Assembly (NCBI GenBank): GCA_013215145.1 | Contig: JABSRP010000010.1 | Coordinates: 124,001-188,000 of the forward strand | Origin: Pseudobacteriovorax sp. | Lineage (GTDB): Bacteria > Bdellovibrionota_B > Oligoflexia > Oligoflexales > Oligoflexaceae | Direction: 5' to 3' | Length of the DNA stretch: 64,000 nucleotides | Shown: piece after piece, positions 24,706-35,210 of the stretch | Layout of the letters: the number at the start of each line of letters is the position of its first letter | Position numbering within the stretch: the stretch's first letter is position 1 | The notes under the pieces: model-generated | Database searches by the model: none | Seen by the model: the letters and a program-made list of their open reading frames with translations, nothing else | What the model was told of the DNA's origin: nothing | Position numbers and translations under genes: made by a program

Positions 24706-26307
24706 TTACGATCCTGACTGCTGCGCCTTTAACTTGGCATCGTATTGCAAAAACTCTTCGCTGCGATAGATTTTATTATCTTGCTCGTACTGCTGCTTCA
24801 CATCTCCCATCAACTTACTATAAGAGAAGAAAGCTTCAAAATTACCTAAATTACCCAAGGGATCATCTTTGCTCACAGTGATGTTAGACACATCGGCTTC
24901 TTTTCGGTCCTTTAATCGGATCAAATAGGACTTGCCGCTGGCAGATATTAGTTCGGGATGTATATCACCAACCTTTTTCAATCCCACAGCAGCCTCTTTT
25001 AGTTTTTGATCATTATCAAGACCACCAGGTAAAAACCTTGCGTTTAGAGCGAACTCTCCGGAGTCTTTCCAATCAAGCCTGTTCTCTGCGAGTAGAGATT
25101 TCAACGCTTGACCATCGTCGATTGCAGCAACGAGCTTTTCTCCAAGCTCAGTAGCCAACTTAGGTCGTTTTTCTTGCAGTAAGATGGTTTTGGCAATTTG
25201 TGGTGTCGCCGTCTCCAAGGTCGTATTTACGGCATCTTTTTTATCTTCGGAAAGGATAATGTGATAGCCAAAGTTGGTTTCAACCACTCCAGAAATCTGA
25301 GACTTTTTCAAGACAAAGGCAGCCTCTTCAAAAGCTGGAACCATATCGCCCTTTTTGATGTAGCCAAGGTCTCCGCCCTTAACTTTGCCGCTTGGCTCGT
25401 CCGTGTACTGTTTAACAAGATCTACGAATTTTGCAGGATTTGCCTTAGCTTCTTTCAACACTTTATCAGCTAGGGCTTTCGCATCTTCTTTGCTTCTCTT
25501 TGCGGCCTCTCCCGTAGCTCGGGTCGCATCTTTGTGACCAATGAGAATATGACGAACTTTCACAGTTTCAGGTTTGTTATAATCACCTGTGTTGCGGTCG
25601 TAGAACGACTTGATTTTGACCTTCCCTTCATCACTCGCCGCAAACGTGCTGACTTCTTCGTGCGTAACGGTAGCCGTTAGTTTGTTGGGGTCAATTTCCA
25701 CAAACGAGACATTCAGTTTTGTGTCACTCAAAATCTTATCGATTTTTTTCGATGCCTGCGAACTTCGGTAAGTTGTCGTCATAAAGTTACGAAGTTTTGT
25801 CGTTACGATATTCCGTTTGAGTTCTTCGCTGAAAGACGCTTCGCTATGTGCTTGGCTTCGCAGATACCGTTGAAACAAATTAGCGTCAAACTTACCTTCT
25901 TCGTTGCTGAAGTAAGCACCGTCAATAATTATATTAGCAACCTCTGCCTCAGAAGCCGCAAACCCATTCTTAACAGCTTCTTGGTAATAGACTTCCTGAT
26001 CCACCAAGCTGTTGACAACCTGCTGTGAAATGCCCAACTGAACGGCATCAAAACCATCTTTGTACTGCTGCTGGGCTTGCTGCATACGCTGAATATGCGC
26101 GCGTCGAAATTGGATAGCCGTGATATCAGATCCTGCCACCGAGGCAGCTACACCAGAAAGTGATGCCATGCGATTACCAGACGGTTCACAAACCCCAAAA
26201 AAGGTCATAGCACCCACTGCAAGGGCCAAAATTATATAGGCGGGTAGATCTTTCCAGAACCTATTTCCGTCTAATTGACTTATGTCCTTACCTTTCCAGT
26301 TAAACAT
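24706..26307 (-). CDS. PpiD-like membrane-anchored parvulin-type peptidyl-prolyl isomerase
   Basis: 533 aa. One N-terminal membrane anchor (AYIILALAVGAMTFFGV) leaves the rest in the periplasm. SurA_N-like chaperone helices cover residues ~45-190; a parvulin PPIase domain covers ~245-350 (VRHILIGHK, GDLGYIKKGDMVPAFEEAAF, VVETNFGYHIIL), followed by a second helical region with similarity to the SurA/PpiD C-terminal part. Assists folding of outer-membrane or secreted proteins. AGGGA precedes the ATG. The domain order matches PpiD more than SurA because of the uncleaved anchor. Confidence 0.85.
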   Translation of the reverse strand: MFNWKGKDISQLDGNRFWKDLPAYIILALAVGAMTFFGVCEPSGNRMASLSGVAASVAGSDITAIQFRRAHIQRMQQAQQQYKDGFDAVQLGISQQVVNSLVDQEVYYQEAVKNGFAASEAEVANIIIDGAYFSNEEGKFDANLFQRYLRSQAHSEASFSEELKRNIVTTKLRNFMTTTYRSSQASKKIDKILSDTKLNVSFVEIDPNKLTATVTHEEVSTFAASDEGKVKIKSFYDRNTGDYNKPETVKVRHILIGHKDATRATGEAAKRSKEDAKALADKVLKEAKANPAKFVDLVKQYTDEPSGKVKGGDLGYIKKGDMVPAFEEAAFVLKKSQISGVVETNFGYHIILSEDKKDAVNTTLETATPQIAKTILLQEKRPKLATELGEKLVAAIDDGQALKSLLAENRLDWKDSGEFALNARFLPGGLDNDQKLKEAAVGLKKVGDIHPELISASGKSYLIRLKDRKEADVSNITVSKDDPLGNLGNFEAFFSYSKLMGDVKQQYEQDNKIYRSEEFLQYDAKLKAQQSGS

Positions 26308-27772
<1,465 letters not shown>

Positions 27773-27835
27773 GTGAACGACGGGAAAGATCGACGATCTT
27801 CCCCGCAACACCCAGACTCGTAAGGGTCCAAAACT

Positions 27836-28717
27836 ATGAATCAGCGTTCCCGAGTACTTTGGCGGACAGTTTTGATATGCTCATTGCTGTCCCCTTTTGT
27901 TTTTTTCGCATCGAGTATGAAGCCATGGAAGTCTTCAAGTACTCTGGGTCTACTATTCCAAGAGATACTTTACCCCTTCGAGTTTCTATGGGATGCAACG
28001 ACAGAAACCATCGGCAATAGTATCTCTCACTACATTTCCCTGAGCGAAACTGCGAAAGAAAATACCCGCCTCACCAGCCAGCTGACAATCTTAGAGACGA
28101 AGTTACTGGACTATGACGAAAAACTTCAGGAAATATCTAGACTCAGAAAACTACTTGGATTTGTACAACTTAGAGGAAAACGTCATATAGTTGCGGAAGT
28201 TATTGGAGCCACAAACAATTTACCTTTCCGCTCCATTCGCATCAATAAAGGCGAATGGGATGACGTAAGAGTTGGTATGCCCGTGGTTACGGCCAATGGT
28301 GTTGTCGGCCGTATTATTCGGACTGGTAAAAAGTTTTCGGATATCCACATGCTTATCGATTCAAATTTCAATTTAGATATCCTGCTTCAAAGAACTCGGG
28401 TCCGCGGAGTCCTAAAAGGTTTTGGCGATCATTCTGTCATTACCTTGAACCGAAGAGCTGAGATTAAAATTGGCGATACCATCATCACCTCAGGGATTAT
28501 TGGAGGCTTTCCAAAAGGTTTACCTGTAGGTCGCGTCGTCAAAATAAGCTACGAGTCTGATCATATTTCCCAGTCGGTTAAAGTTGAACCTTGGGTTCAA
28601 TTTGATCGTATCGAAGAGGTAGTTATTCTTGATACTCACGACCCCGAAATCCAAAAGATCATCGAAAGTGCCGGTAATGAGTGGATCAGTGACCAAGTTG
28701 ATCGAGAGAAGGGTTAG
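27836..28717 (+). CDS. mreC: Rod-shape-determining protein MreC
   Basis: Bitopic inner-membrane scaffold that joins MreB/MreD to PBP2 in the periplasm. 293 aa. Short cytoplasmic N-terminus, one TM (LICSLLSPFVFFASSM), a coiled coil at ~70-105, then the beta-rich MreC domain with VAEVIGATNNLPFRSIRINKG and GMPVVTANGVVGRI, both characteristic. The last ~40 residues are charged. mreD follows with a 2-nt gap. Confidence 0.95.
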   Translation: MNQRSRVLWRTVLICSLLSPFVFFASSMKPWKSSSTLGLLFQEILYPFEFLWDATTETIGNSISHYISLSETAKENTRLTSQLTILETKLLDYDEKLQEISRLRKLLGFVQLRGKRHIVAEVIGATNNLPFRSIRINKGEWDDVRVGMPVVTANGVVGRIIRTGKKFSDIHMLIDSNFNLDILLQRTRVRGVLKGFGDHSVITLNRRAEIKIGDTIITSGIIGGFPKGLPVGRVVKISYESDHISQSVKVEPWVQFDRIEEVVILDTHDPEIQKIIESAGNEWISDQVDREKG

Positions 28718-28719
28718 CT

Positions 28720-29289
28720 GTGAGCCTTATTGATGACAAACCACTATCTTGGTGGTCACCCAAGAACTTTAAGGACCTTAATTTTGGACCTAACTCCGGC
28801 TCTTTAACCAAGGACATTATTTTTATCCTGGTGGTATGCTTTATCCAATCTGTAATTTTTCCAACCTTTGATCTTAACTTACTAAGTATCGATATCGTTA
28901 CCCCTTGGATTATGATCACTGCGGTTAGACAAAATGCCGCCAAAGCAACGATCATTGGATTTATCGCAGCCATCACATTAGAAATGCACTCAACCATACC
29001 AGCTGGTCTTTACCTAATAGCTTACTGGATTGCCATCAATATTATCATTCAAATTCGATCTGCCTTGTCATGGCGACACCTAGTCCCTTGGTTTGTCACT
29101 TATTTCGTAGCCACTGTATGGCTACAGATGTTCGTGAGCTTCGTACTGTTTTTGTCTCGTGGTCCAGAAACCTTCACCCTGCTTTTTTGGTTACAAAATA
29201 TTCTAAAAGTTGCTAGCGGTGTAGCTATTGGTCTTTACTTTAGTAGGGAGTGGCTCAGCATTGATGGCGAGGAACCGGTGCCAAAATGA
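28720..29289 (+). CDS. mreD: Rod-shape-determining protein MreD
   Basis: Polytopic inner-membrane protein of the elongasome. 189 aa with about five hydrophobic helices (IIFILVVCFIQSVIFPTF, ATIIGFIAAITLEM, LYLIAYWIAINIII, LVPWFVTYFVATVWLQM, ILKVASGVAIGLYF). Divergent in sequence, as MreD usually is; the name rests mainly on topology and its place between mreC and the PBP2 gene. GTG start; its end overlaps the PBP2 start by 4 nt (ATGA). Confidence 0.85.
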   Translation: MSLIDDKPLSWWSPKNFKDLNFGPNSGSLTKDIIFILVVCFIQSVIFPTFDLNLLSIDIVTPWIMITAVRQNAAKATIIGFIAAITLEMHSTIPAGLYLIAYWIAINIIIQIRSALSWRHLVPWFVTYFVATVWLQMFVSFVLFLSRGPETFTLLFWLQNILKVASGVAIGLYFSREWLSIDGEEPVPK

Positions 29290-31196
29290 AAAGAATTTTT
29301 AATCAAGAAAGTGTATTAGTTGAAAATCGGTATATCTGGGCTGGATTACTTGTCTTTTTGGTGAGTGCCGCATTGCTTCTTCGATTGTGGTATCTCCAGG
29401 TATATAAGGGAGACCATTATCAAAAGATATCGGAGCGAAACCGTGTGCGCAGGATCGAGATCCCAGCACCTAGAGGCGTTTTTTATGATCGACACGGCGA
29501 GGTTGTCCTTGGGAATCGTCCTTTTTTTGATCTGGTTTACATCCCTCAATACGTGCAAGATGTTGACACGACCTTTAAAATTTTATCTCGCCTGCTTCAT
29601 GTTCCCATCAGGAATTTTAAAAAACGGCTTCGAGCAAATTCAGGGCGACCAAAATTTTTGCCGATTAGCCTAAAACGCAACCTTTCCGAACATGAAGTCG
29701 CCACCATCGAGGCTAACAAGGTCTTTCTACCAGGAATCGAAATTCGAGTCGCACCGCGTCGCGATTACAAAAAAGACTCCTCGTCTCACTTGGTGGGATA
29801 CCTACGTGAGATTGATCCAAAAACTCTCAAGAAGAAAAATGAAGAGTCTTTGAGTAATCCTTATCTTCCTGGAGACTTAATTGGTAGACAGGGCTTGGAG
29901 TCGCGATGGGAAAGGCATCTTCGTGGAAAACGAGGGTATCGTCTTATTCAAGTCGATGCCTACGGCCGTCAAACTATCGATGATGACAGGCAATGGAGCT
30001 TTCCCAAGGTTGCTGCTATACCAGGCTCAGATCTCTCTCTGACAATTGATGGCGAACTTCAAAATTTTGTCAAACGAACCTTTAGCGGTAAATATGGTGC
30101 CATTGTCGTCTTGGACCCAAGGACTGGTCAAATTCTTGCCCAAGTATCAGAACCGGGCTTTGACCCCGAAATGATGCAAACAGGCCTGTCTCAAGAAGAC
30201 TGGCGACGCCTCACTAGCAATCAATTCAAACCATTTTTGGATAAAACCACCGGAGGTGAGTTTCCACCAGGAAGTATTTATAAGCCGATTGTAGCCTTAG
30301 CAGCTTTAGAAGAAAAAATTATTAATCAATCGACTACCTATCGTTGTCCTGGTTCCTTTGTCCTGGGCGACAGTATTTTTCATTGTCATGATCGAGGAGG
30401 CCACGGTCGCGTCAATTTGAGAAAAGCTATTGTAAGCTCTTGCGATATCTTTTTTTATCACGTCGGAGTCGATCTTGGAGTCGATCGCATTGCAAAGTAT
30501 GCAAGAGCTTTTGGTTTAGGTGAGAGGTTGGGTACCAACTTGAATATGGAAAGGCCGGGTCTTATTCCTACCTCTGCTTGGAAGCAATTGGTACACCGAT
30601 TTCCTTGGACTGCAGGGGATACTCCTAGCATATCGATCGGCCAAGGCTACAATCTGATGACCCCCATGCAAATGGCGAGCCTCTATGCTAGCCTTGCTAA
30701 CAAGGGAAAGGTGTGGCGACCATACCTCGTCAAATCGGTAACAAATCATATCGGTGAAACGGTTTTGGAGCAACGGCCCAAACTTTTGAAAAGCGTTGAC
30801 ATCATCTCACCAGAAAACTTTAAAATTATGAACGATATGTTACTCGGAGTGGTAGAGGACGCAGAGGGAACAGGCAAAAAGTCAGCAGTTGAAGGAACGA
30901 CAGTGGCTGGCAAAACAGGATCTGCTCAAGTTGTGGGCCTCAAAAAGAATCGTAATCAAGATGATGTGAGTCGAAAATGGAAGGAACACGCGATTTTCAC
31001 GGCATTTTCACCTGTAGAAAATGCTGAGATCGCCATTGCTGTGGTTTCGCAAAACGATGTGATTGGTGGTGGAGGCCGCTCAGCTGCACCTGTCGCAGGA
31101 AAAATCATCCAAAAGTACTGGGATCTTAAAAAAGAAAGAGAACAAAAACTTTCAAAACTAAACGGACAAAAGCATGAGCAGCAAACAAGATTCTAA
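29286..31196 (+). CDS. mrdA: Penicillin-binding protein 2 (elongation transpeptidase)
   Basis: Class B PBP that cross-links peptidoglycan during elongation, partner of RodA. 636 aa. N-terminal TM (YIWAGLLVFLVSAALLLRLW), PBP dimerisation/pedestal region (RIEIPAPRGVFYDRHGEVV), then the transpeptidase domain: SxxK in FPPGSIYKP (nucleophile Ser), SSCD as the second motif in VSSCDIFFYHVG, and KTGSAQV as the third. The stop codon lies 23 nt inside rodA, so the two are translationally linked. Confidence 0.96.
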   Translation: MKRIFNQESVLVENRYIWAGLLVFLVSAALLLRLWYLQVYKGDHYQKISERNRVRRIEIPAPRGVFYDRHGEVVLGNRPFFDLVYIPQYVQDVDTTFKILSRLLHVPIRNFKKRLRANSGRPKFLPISLKRNLSEHEVATIEANKVFLPGIEIRVAPRRDYKKDSSSHLVGYLREIDPKTLKKKNEESLSNPYLPGDLIGRQGLESRWERHLRGKRGYRLIQVDAYGRQTIDDDRQWSFPKVAAIPGSDLSLTIDGELQNFVKRTFSGKYGAIVVLDPRTGQILAQVSEPGFDPEMMQTGLSQEDWRRLTSNQFKPFLDKTTGGEFPPGSIYKPIVALAALEEKIINQSTTYRCPGSFVLGDSIFHCHDRGGHGRVNLRKAIVSSCDIFFYHVGVDLGVDRIAKYARAFGLGERLGTNLNMERPGLIPTSAWKQLVHRFPWTAGDTPSISIGQGYNLMTPMQMASLYASLANKGKVWRPYLVKSVTNHIGETVLEQRPKLLKSVDIISPENFKIMNDMLLGVVEDAEGTGKKSAVEGTTVAGKTGSAQVVGLKKNRNQDDVSRKWKEHAIFTAFSPVENAEIAIAVVSQNDVIGGGGRSAAPVAGKIIQKYWDLKKEREQKLSKLNGQKHEQQTRF

Positions 31197-32313
31197 AGTC
31201 TTTCTCATCGGAGAGGACAATATCAAAAAGGCAAATAGCCGTCAGATACCGATTTTGCTAGCTATATTCTTTTTTTTATTGGCTATCGGCCTCATCAATC
31301 TTTACAGCGCTAGCGTTGGAAATCACTATTTCTGGGCCCAACTTCGTAACCTTACTATCACACTTACCGCCTTTGTGATTTTCGGTTGGCTCATTCCCAT
31401 CAAGAGAATTAATGCCTACGCCTATGGAATCGTGGGTTCCGTATGTTTTTTACTTACCGTAGTTTTACTTTTAGGACGCATCGCGGGAGGTGCTCAACGT
31501 TGGATTTCTCTAGGCCCTATTGGGTTTCAACCCTCGGAGTTTGCCAAACTTGCCACCGCTATTGTTGTAGCTAGATTTTTCGCAACTCATAAGAGTGATA
31601 CCCCTTATCGCATCAGAGACCTACTTCCACTAATAGCTTTTGTGGGGACAATTTTTACTCTCATTTTTCTCCAGCCAGACTTTGGTACTGCGGGCGTCTG
31701 CCTGCTCATCGCAGTATCTCAAGTTGCTTTCGTCAGGATTGATATCAGAAGCATTGCGGTCATTTTAGTTTCATCCCCCATTATCGCAGCATTAGGTTGG
31801 CATTTGCTGCTAAGACCCTACCAAAAGCTTCGCATTTTGAATTTACTCAACCCCAACCTTGACCCCCAAAATACCGGATGGAACTCTCTACAATCGTTGG
31901 TGGCCGTAGGTAGCGGCAGCCTTATGGGAAAAGGATATATGCAAGGTACCCAAGCGCATTTGAAGTTTCTACCAGAGAGGCATACCGACTTCGTATTTTC
32001 TGTTTTTGCCGAAGAGCACGGTTTTTGGGGCGCATTTGTCGTTTTTGGGCTCTTCGTATCTTTGGTATTGATTGCGTTGGATATAGCTAAAAATTCAAAA
32101 GACACGTTTTCGAGCATGCTAGCTATTGGCATCGCCTTTTTTATTTTTTGGGAGTTTGCCATCAACATAGCCATGGTCCTTGGCGTATTTCCAGTTGTGG
32201 GTCTCCCGTTACCATTTTTTTCTTACGGTAGTTCCCTTCTTCTTACCGTTTGCGTTGGCCTAGGACTTTTGGTATCCATTAACCGCAACACCTACGGCCT
32301 TTCCAAACCCTAG
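31174..32313 (+). CDS. rodA: Rod-shape peptidoglycan glycosyltransferase RodA (SEDS family)
   Basis: Polytopic SEDS glycosyltransferase that polymerises lipid II with PBP2. 379 aa with about ten TM segments. SEDS signatures: GGAQRWISLGPIGFQPSEFAKL, LQPDFGTAGV (with the conserved Asp), a large periplasmic loop with TGWNSLQSLVAVGSG, FLPERHTDFVFSVFAEEHGF and GLPLPFFSYGSSLLL. An unusual hydrophilic N-terminus of ~20 residues precedes TM1 because the gene starts inside mrdA. purC follows by 14 nt. Confidence 0.96.
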   Translation: MSSKQDSKVFLIGEDNIKKANSRQIPILLAIFFFLLAIGLINLYSASVGNHYFWAQLRNLTITLTAFVIFGWLIPIKRINAYAYGIVGSVCFLLTVVLLLGRIAGGAQRWISLGPIGFQPSEFAKLATAIVVARFFATHKSDTPYRIRDLLPLIAFVGTIFTLIFLQPDFGTAGVCLLIAVSQVAFVRIDIRSIAVILVSSPIIAALGWHLLLRPYQKLRILNLLNPNLDPQNTGWNSLQSLVAVGSGSLMGKGYMQGTQAHLKFLPERHTDFVFSVFAEEHGFWGAFVVFGLFVSLVLIALDIAKNSKDTFSSMLAIGIAFFIFWEFAINIAMVLGVFPVVGLPLPFFSYGSSLLLTVCVGLGLLVSINRNTYGLSKP

Positions 32314-32327
32314 TAAGGAGCTACGTC

Positions 32328-33311
32328 ATGCCGGCAATAGGCGATCAACTGCAAGCAATCTCGAACGAAAACTATAGCTTAGAGTCCATTAACAAACACT
32401 CTTATCTGGGCTTGAGCCCCTCTCAAAAAGCTCAGTATGAAGCTGAGGGCTATCAGTGCTATCAAGGTAAAGTTAGAGAGTTAGTCAAAATTGATGATTT
32501 TCTTTATATTTTTCATAGCGATAGGCTGTCCGCCTTTGACAAGTTTATTGGGGTAGTCCCATACAAAGGGGCTATTCTTGCCGAAATCTCTCGATTCTGG
32601 TTCGATGCAGTCAAGGATATTGCTCCCCATCATTTTCTCGCCATGCCAAACGAAAGAGTTATCAAGACACGAAACTGCGAGCCCATTAAGGCCGAAGTCA
32701 TCGTTCGCGGGTACCTAGCGGGAAGTATGGAGCGTGCCTACAGCAAAGGACAGCGCGAGTTTTGCGGCTGTCATCTGGAAGAAGGGTTAACCCCGTATGG
32801 TAAACTTTCGGCGCCCATTATCACACCCACAACAAAGGCCGCTGCTTACGAGCACGACGAAAATGCTAGCCCTGCTGAACTCATAGCTCAAGGAGTTTGC
32901 TCAGATTCTGAATGGAGACAAATTGAAGAGCTTTCACTGAAGCTCTTTGCTAGAGGGCAATCTATTTACGCAAATAATGGCTGGATTCTAGTGGACACTA
33001 AATATGAATTTGGGAGAGATGCCGACGGAAGTATTCGTCTCATTGACGAGATTCATACCCCTGATTCCAGTCGATTATGGAAAAAAGACAGTTACCAAGA
33101 ACGATTAAATTCTGGCAAAGCACCGGAAATGCTCGATAAAGAAATCGTCAGACGCTATCTAATGGATCAGGGATTTTCTGGTGATGGACATATCCCAACA
33201 GTCCCTGGAGAAAAACTCATTTCACTGGCAAAAACCTATTTGCACGTTGCCGAGTCCTTAACTAGAAAGCAGCTACAAACAAACCTCGAGCCCTCACAAG
33301 TTAGCCTATAA
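32328..33311 (+). CDS. purC: SAICAR synthetase
   Basis: Joins aspartate to CAIR in de novo purine synthesis. 327 aa, the longer form of the family. Motifs: YQGKVRELVKID, HSDRLSAFDKFIG, EVIVRGYLAGSMERAY, ITPTTKA and LVDTKYEFGRDADG. AAGGAG lies 7 nt before the ATG. It appears to share the elongasome transcript, an unusual partner for cell-shape genes; no other purine gene is adjacent. Confidence 0.95.
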   Translation: MPAIGDQLQAISNENYSLESINKHSYLGLSPSQKAQYEAEGYQCYQGKVRELVKIDDFLYIFHSDRLSAFDKFIGVVPYKGAILAEISRFWFDAVKDIAPHHFLAMPNERVIKTRNCEPIKAEVIVRGYLAGSMERAYSKGQREFCGCHLEEGLTPYGKLSAPIITPTTKAAAYEHDENASPAELIAQGVCSDSEWRQIEELSLKLFARGQSIYANNGWILVDTKYEFGRDADGSIRLIDEIHTPDSSRLWKKDSYQERLNSGKAPEMLDKEIVRRYLMDQGFSGDGHIPTVPGEKLISLAKTYLHVAESLTRKQLQTNLEPSQVSL

Positions 33312-33357
33312 CTCTATAGGCAAAATCTACCTAACAAGTAATCGCTACCTGGTCCGA

Positions 33358-33384
33358 TCTGGTCAACAACCAAAGGAGACCAGA
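33358..33384 (+). promoter_or_regulatory. Inverted repeat embracing the ribosome-binding site of the CA-like gene
   Basis: TCTGGTC and GACCAGA pair with AAGGAG lying in the loop and 3' arm, ending 3 nt before the start codon. A second CTGGTC copy 10 nt upstream could pair instead. Folding in RNA would limit translation. Confidence 0.3.
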
Positions 33385-33387
33385 GCG

Positions 33388-34908
33388 ATGAACAAAAAAG
33401 CACCGGCAAGGACCAAGAAGAAGACTGCCAGACCGGCAAAAAAAATGGAATCTGATGCGGGTACACCCACGATAATCATGACAACACTACTTATAGCGAC
33501 TCCAGTCTTTACCCTACTGGTAATGAGACAGATCGCTGCGGGCAGCCTCTCAATAACCAGCCTTGTAAGCATGGGAGCCCTGCTGATTCTTGGGCTTTCC
33601 ACGGCATTTTTTTGGCGAAGAATCCCTAAGACTCCATTCAAGACCTTGGCTGGATACAGCTTTGTACTCGTATTCTGGTGTAGCGTCGGGCTACAACTTA
33701 TCGATGGATTTTTGGTAGGTGAGGCCTATCACTTACTTGAGCACACTTTGATTTTTAGTGTCGCTGCCATTGGCGCATTGCTCATGGTTGCTTGGGTCAC
33801 TACAGTATCAGCGAGGTTTTCTTCTGTTGCTACAATCGGTGCCGGTGCACTAAGTGCTGCTGTCGCCATCTTTCAATACCAGAACAACGGTATCGATATG
33901 AGTCCTCAAGGAATGGATCTTTTAGCTAAAAAACTGGTGCCTGCAGCAGGACCAACGGACTTCGAAGAAGTGATAAAAGCCGATACCGGCGAGAGAGAAG
34001 AGCTAAAGTTACCGGGACAGGATTCCTCAGCAGTTGGACGGTCTCTCGACGCTACCAAAGCCGTAAATGTAGAAAAACCAGCAGATCCCCTGCTGACAGA
34101 TAACGTTAATAATACCTCATTGACCCCACAAAACGAAATTGCTCCTCCGTCGATCAATAAAGTCAAACCTAAGGCTGTTAGAAAAAGACCATCGCTTAAA
34201 AAAGCCAAATCGACGGCAAAATCTATGAGGGAAACCAAAACAAAACGTAGAATTCACTGGTCCTATCAAGGTAGGCGAGGACCAAGGTACTGGGCAAATT
34301 TATCTAGTGACTATAAGCTTTGTCAAAGAGGCCGTGAGCAGAGTCCAATTGATATACCCACAACCTGGGACTTCGAATCTTATGCGAAGCTTTTTAGCCG
34401 ACCAACGCCGTTCTCGGTTAAAGATACTGGACACAGAATCAAAGTTTCCCTAACTCGTTCACCTCAGACCTATTTTAACGACTCGCCATACCAATTGGAT
34501 AAGATGTATTTCCATTCTCCATCCGAGCATACCTACAACGGCAAAGCCTTTCCTATGGAAATACAATTTATTCATCGGAGTAAAAACAATTCCATAGCGG
34601 TCATGGGAGGTCTTGTGATAGAGGGTAAACCAAATAAAGAGTTAGATAAGATCATCAAGTATTTCCCCAATCGTCCCTTGATCGATAATCCTTCGCTATC
34701 GGAATCAATCGACCCGAAACAGATTTTACCTAACAATCTCGACAGTTTTCATTATTTGGGATCGCTCACGACTCCTCCATGTAGCGAAAATGTTAAGTGG
34801 TATATCCTCAACAATCCCATAGAGATGTCAAAAGAGCAAATTGCCGCGTTTAAAGGCAAATATAGATCAAATGCTAGGCCAACTCAGCCTTTGAATCATC
34901 GAAGATAG
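33388..34908 (+). CDS. Polytopic membrane protein with acatalytic alpha-carbonic-anhydrase-like domain
   Basis: 506 aa. A Lys-rich N-terminus, about five TM helices (residues ~28-170), a charged linker, then an alpha-carbonic anhydrase domain from ~287 to the end. Family landmarks are clear: HWSYQGRRGPRYWANLS, QSPIDIP, TGHRIKV (the His-64 shuttle position), HSPSEHT, FPMEIQFIH and SLTTPPCSE (Thr-199 position). The zinc site is broken: of the three ligands, His-94 is Tyr374 (KMYFH instead of QFHFH) and His-119 is Gln393 (MEIQFIH instead of MEAHFVH); only His376 remains. A hydratase role is therefore unlikely; a binding or structural role, as in animal CA-related proteins, is inferred. Downstream convergent genes are motA/motB. 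Confidence 0.85.
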   Translation: MNKKAPARTKKKTARPAKKMESDAGTPTIIMTTLLIATPVFTLLVMRQIAAGSLSITSLVSMGALLILGLSTAFFWRRIPKTPFKTLAGYSFVLVFWCSVGLQLIDGFLVGEAYHLLEHTLIFSVAAIGALLMVAWVTTVSARFSSVATIGAGALSAAVAIFQYQNNGIDMSPQGMDLLAKKLVPAAGPTDFEEVIKADTGEREELKLPGQDSSAVGRSLDATKAVNVEKPADPLLTDNVNNTSLTPQNEIAPPSINKVKPKAVRKRPSLKKAKSTAKSMRETKTKRRIHWSYQGRRGPRYWANLSSDYKLCQRGREQSPIDIPTTWDFESYAKLFSRPTPFSVKDTGHRIKVSLTRSPQTYFNDSPYQLDKMYFHSPSEHTYNGKAFPMEIQFIHRSKNNSIAVMGGLVIEGKPNKELDKIIKYFPNRPLIDNPSLSESIDPKQILPNNLDSFHYLGSLTTPPCSENVKWYILNNPIEMSKEQIAAFKGKYRSNARPTQPLNHRR

Positions 34909-34910
34909 CC

Positions 34911-35210
34911 TTAGTCAGGCTTACAAACTGTAATGCTTGTAACTTCCTTGGGGTAAGGCCCTTGCTTAACTTCCATAGAATTATAACGAAAAGGTTTACC
35001 ATGCACTTGCTTGGCAAAATTCAATTTGGCCTTCAATAGACATCGCTGGCGATTGATTTCATAATTTCGTGCACATAACGAAACCCAACCAGGCTCAACT
35101 TTATCAATATCATCAGGTTCTGGAACAAGGTACCACTCACACTTGTTTTTGTGGTACCAATCGCAGCCCGACACCAACAACAGAGAAAGACCAATAACAT
35201 ACTTAATCAT
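34911..35210 (-). CDS. Small lipoprotein downstream of motB
   Basis: 99 aa. Lipobox LLLVSGC after a short hydrophobic signal puts the lipidated Cys at residue ~16. The mature part has five further Cys and no recognisable domain. Its ATG overlaps the motB stop codon (ATGATTAA), so it is translationally coupled to motB and probably serves the same motor or envelope process. Function unknown. Confidence 0.72.
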   Translation of the reverse strand: MIKYVIGLSLLLVSGCDWYHKNKCEWYLVPEPDDIDKVEPGWVSLCARNYEINRQRCLLKAKLNFAKQVHGKPFRYNSMEVKQGPYPKEVTSITVCKPD

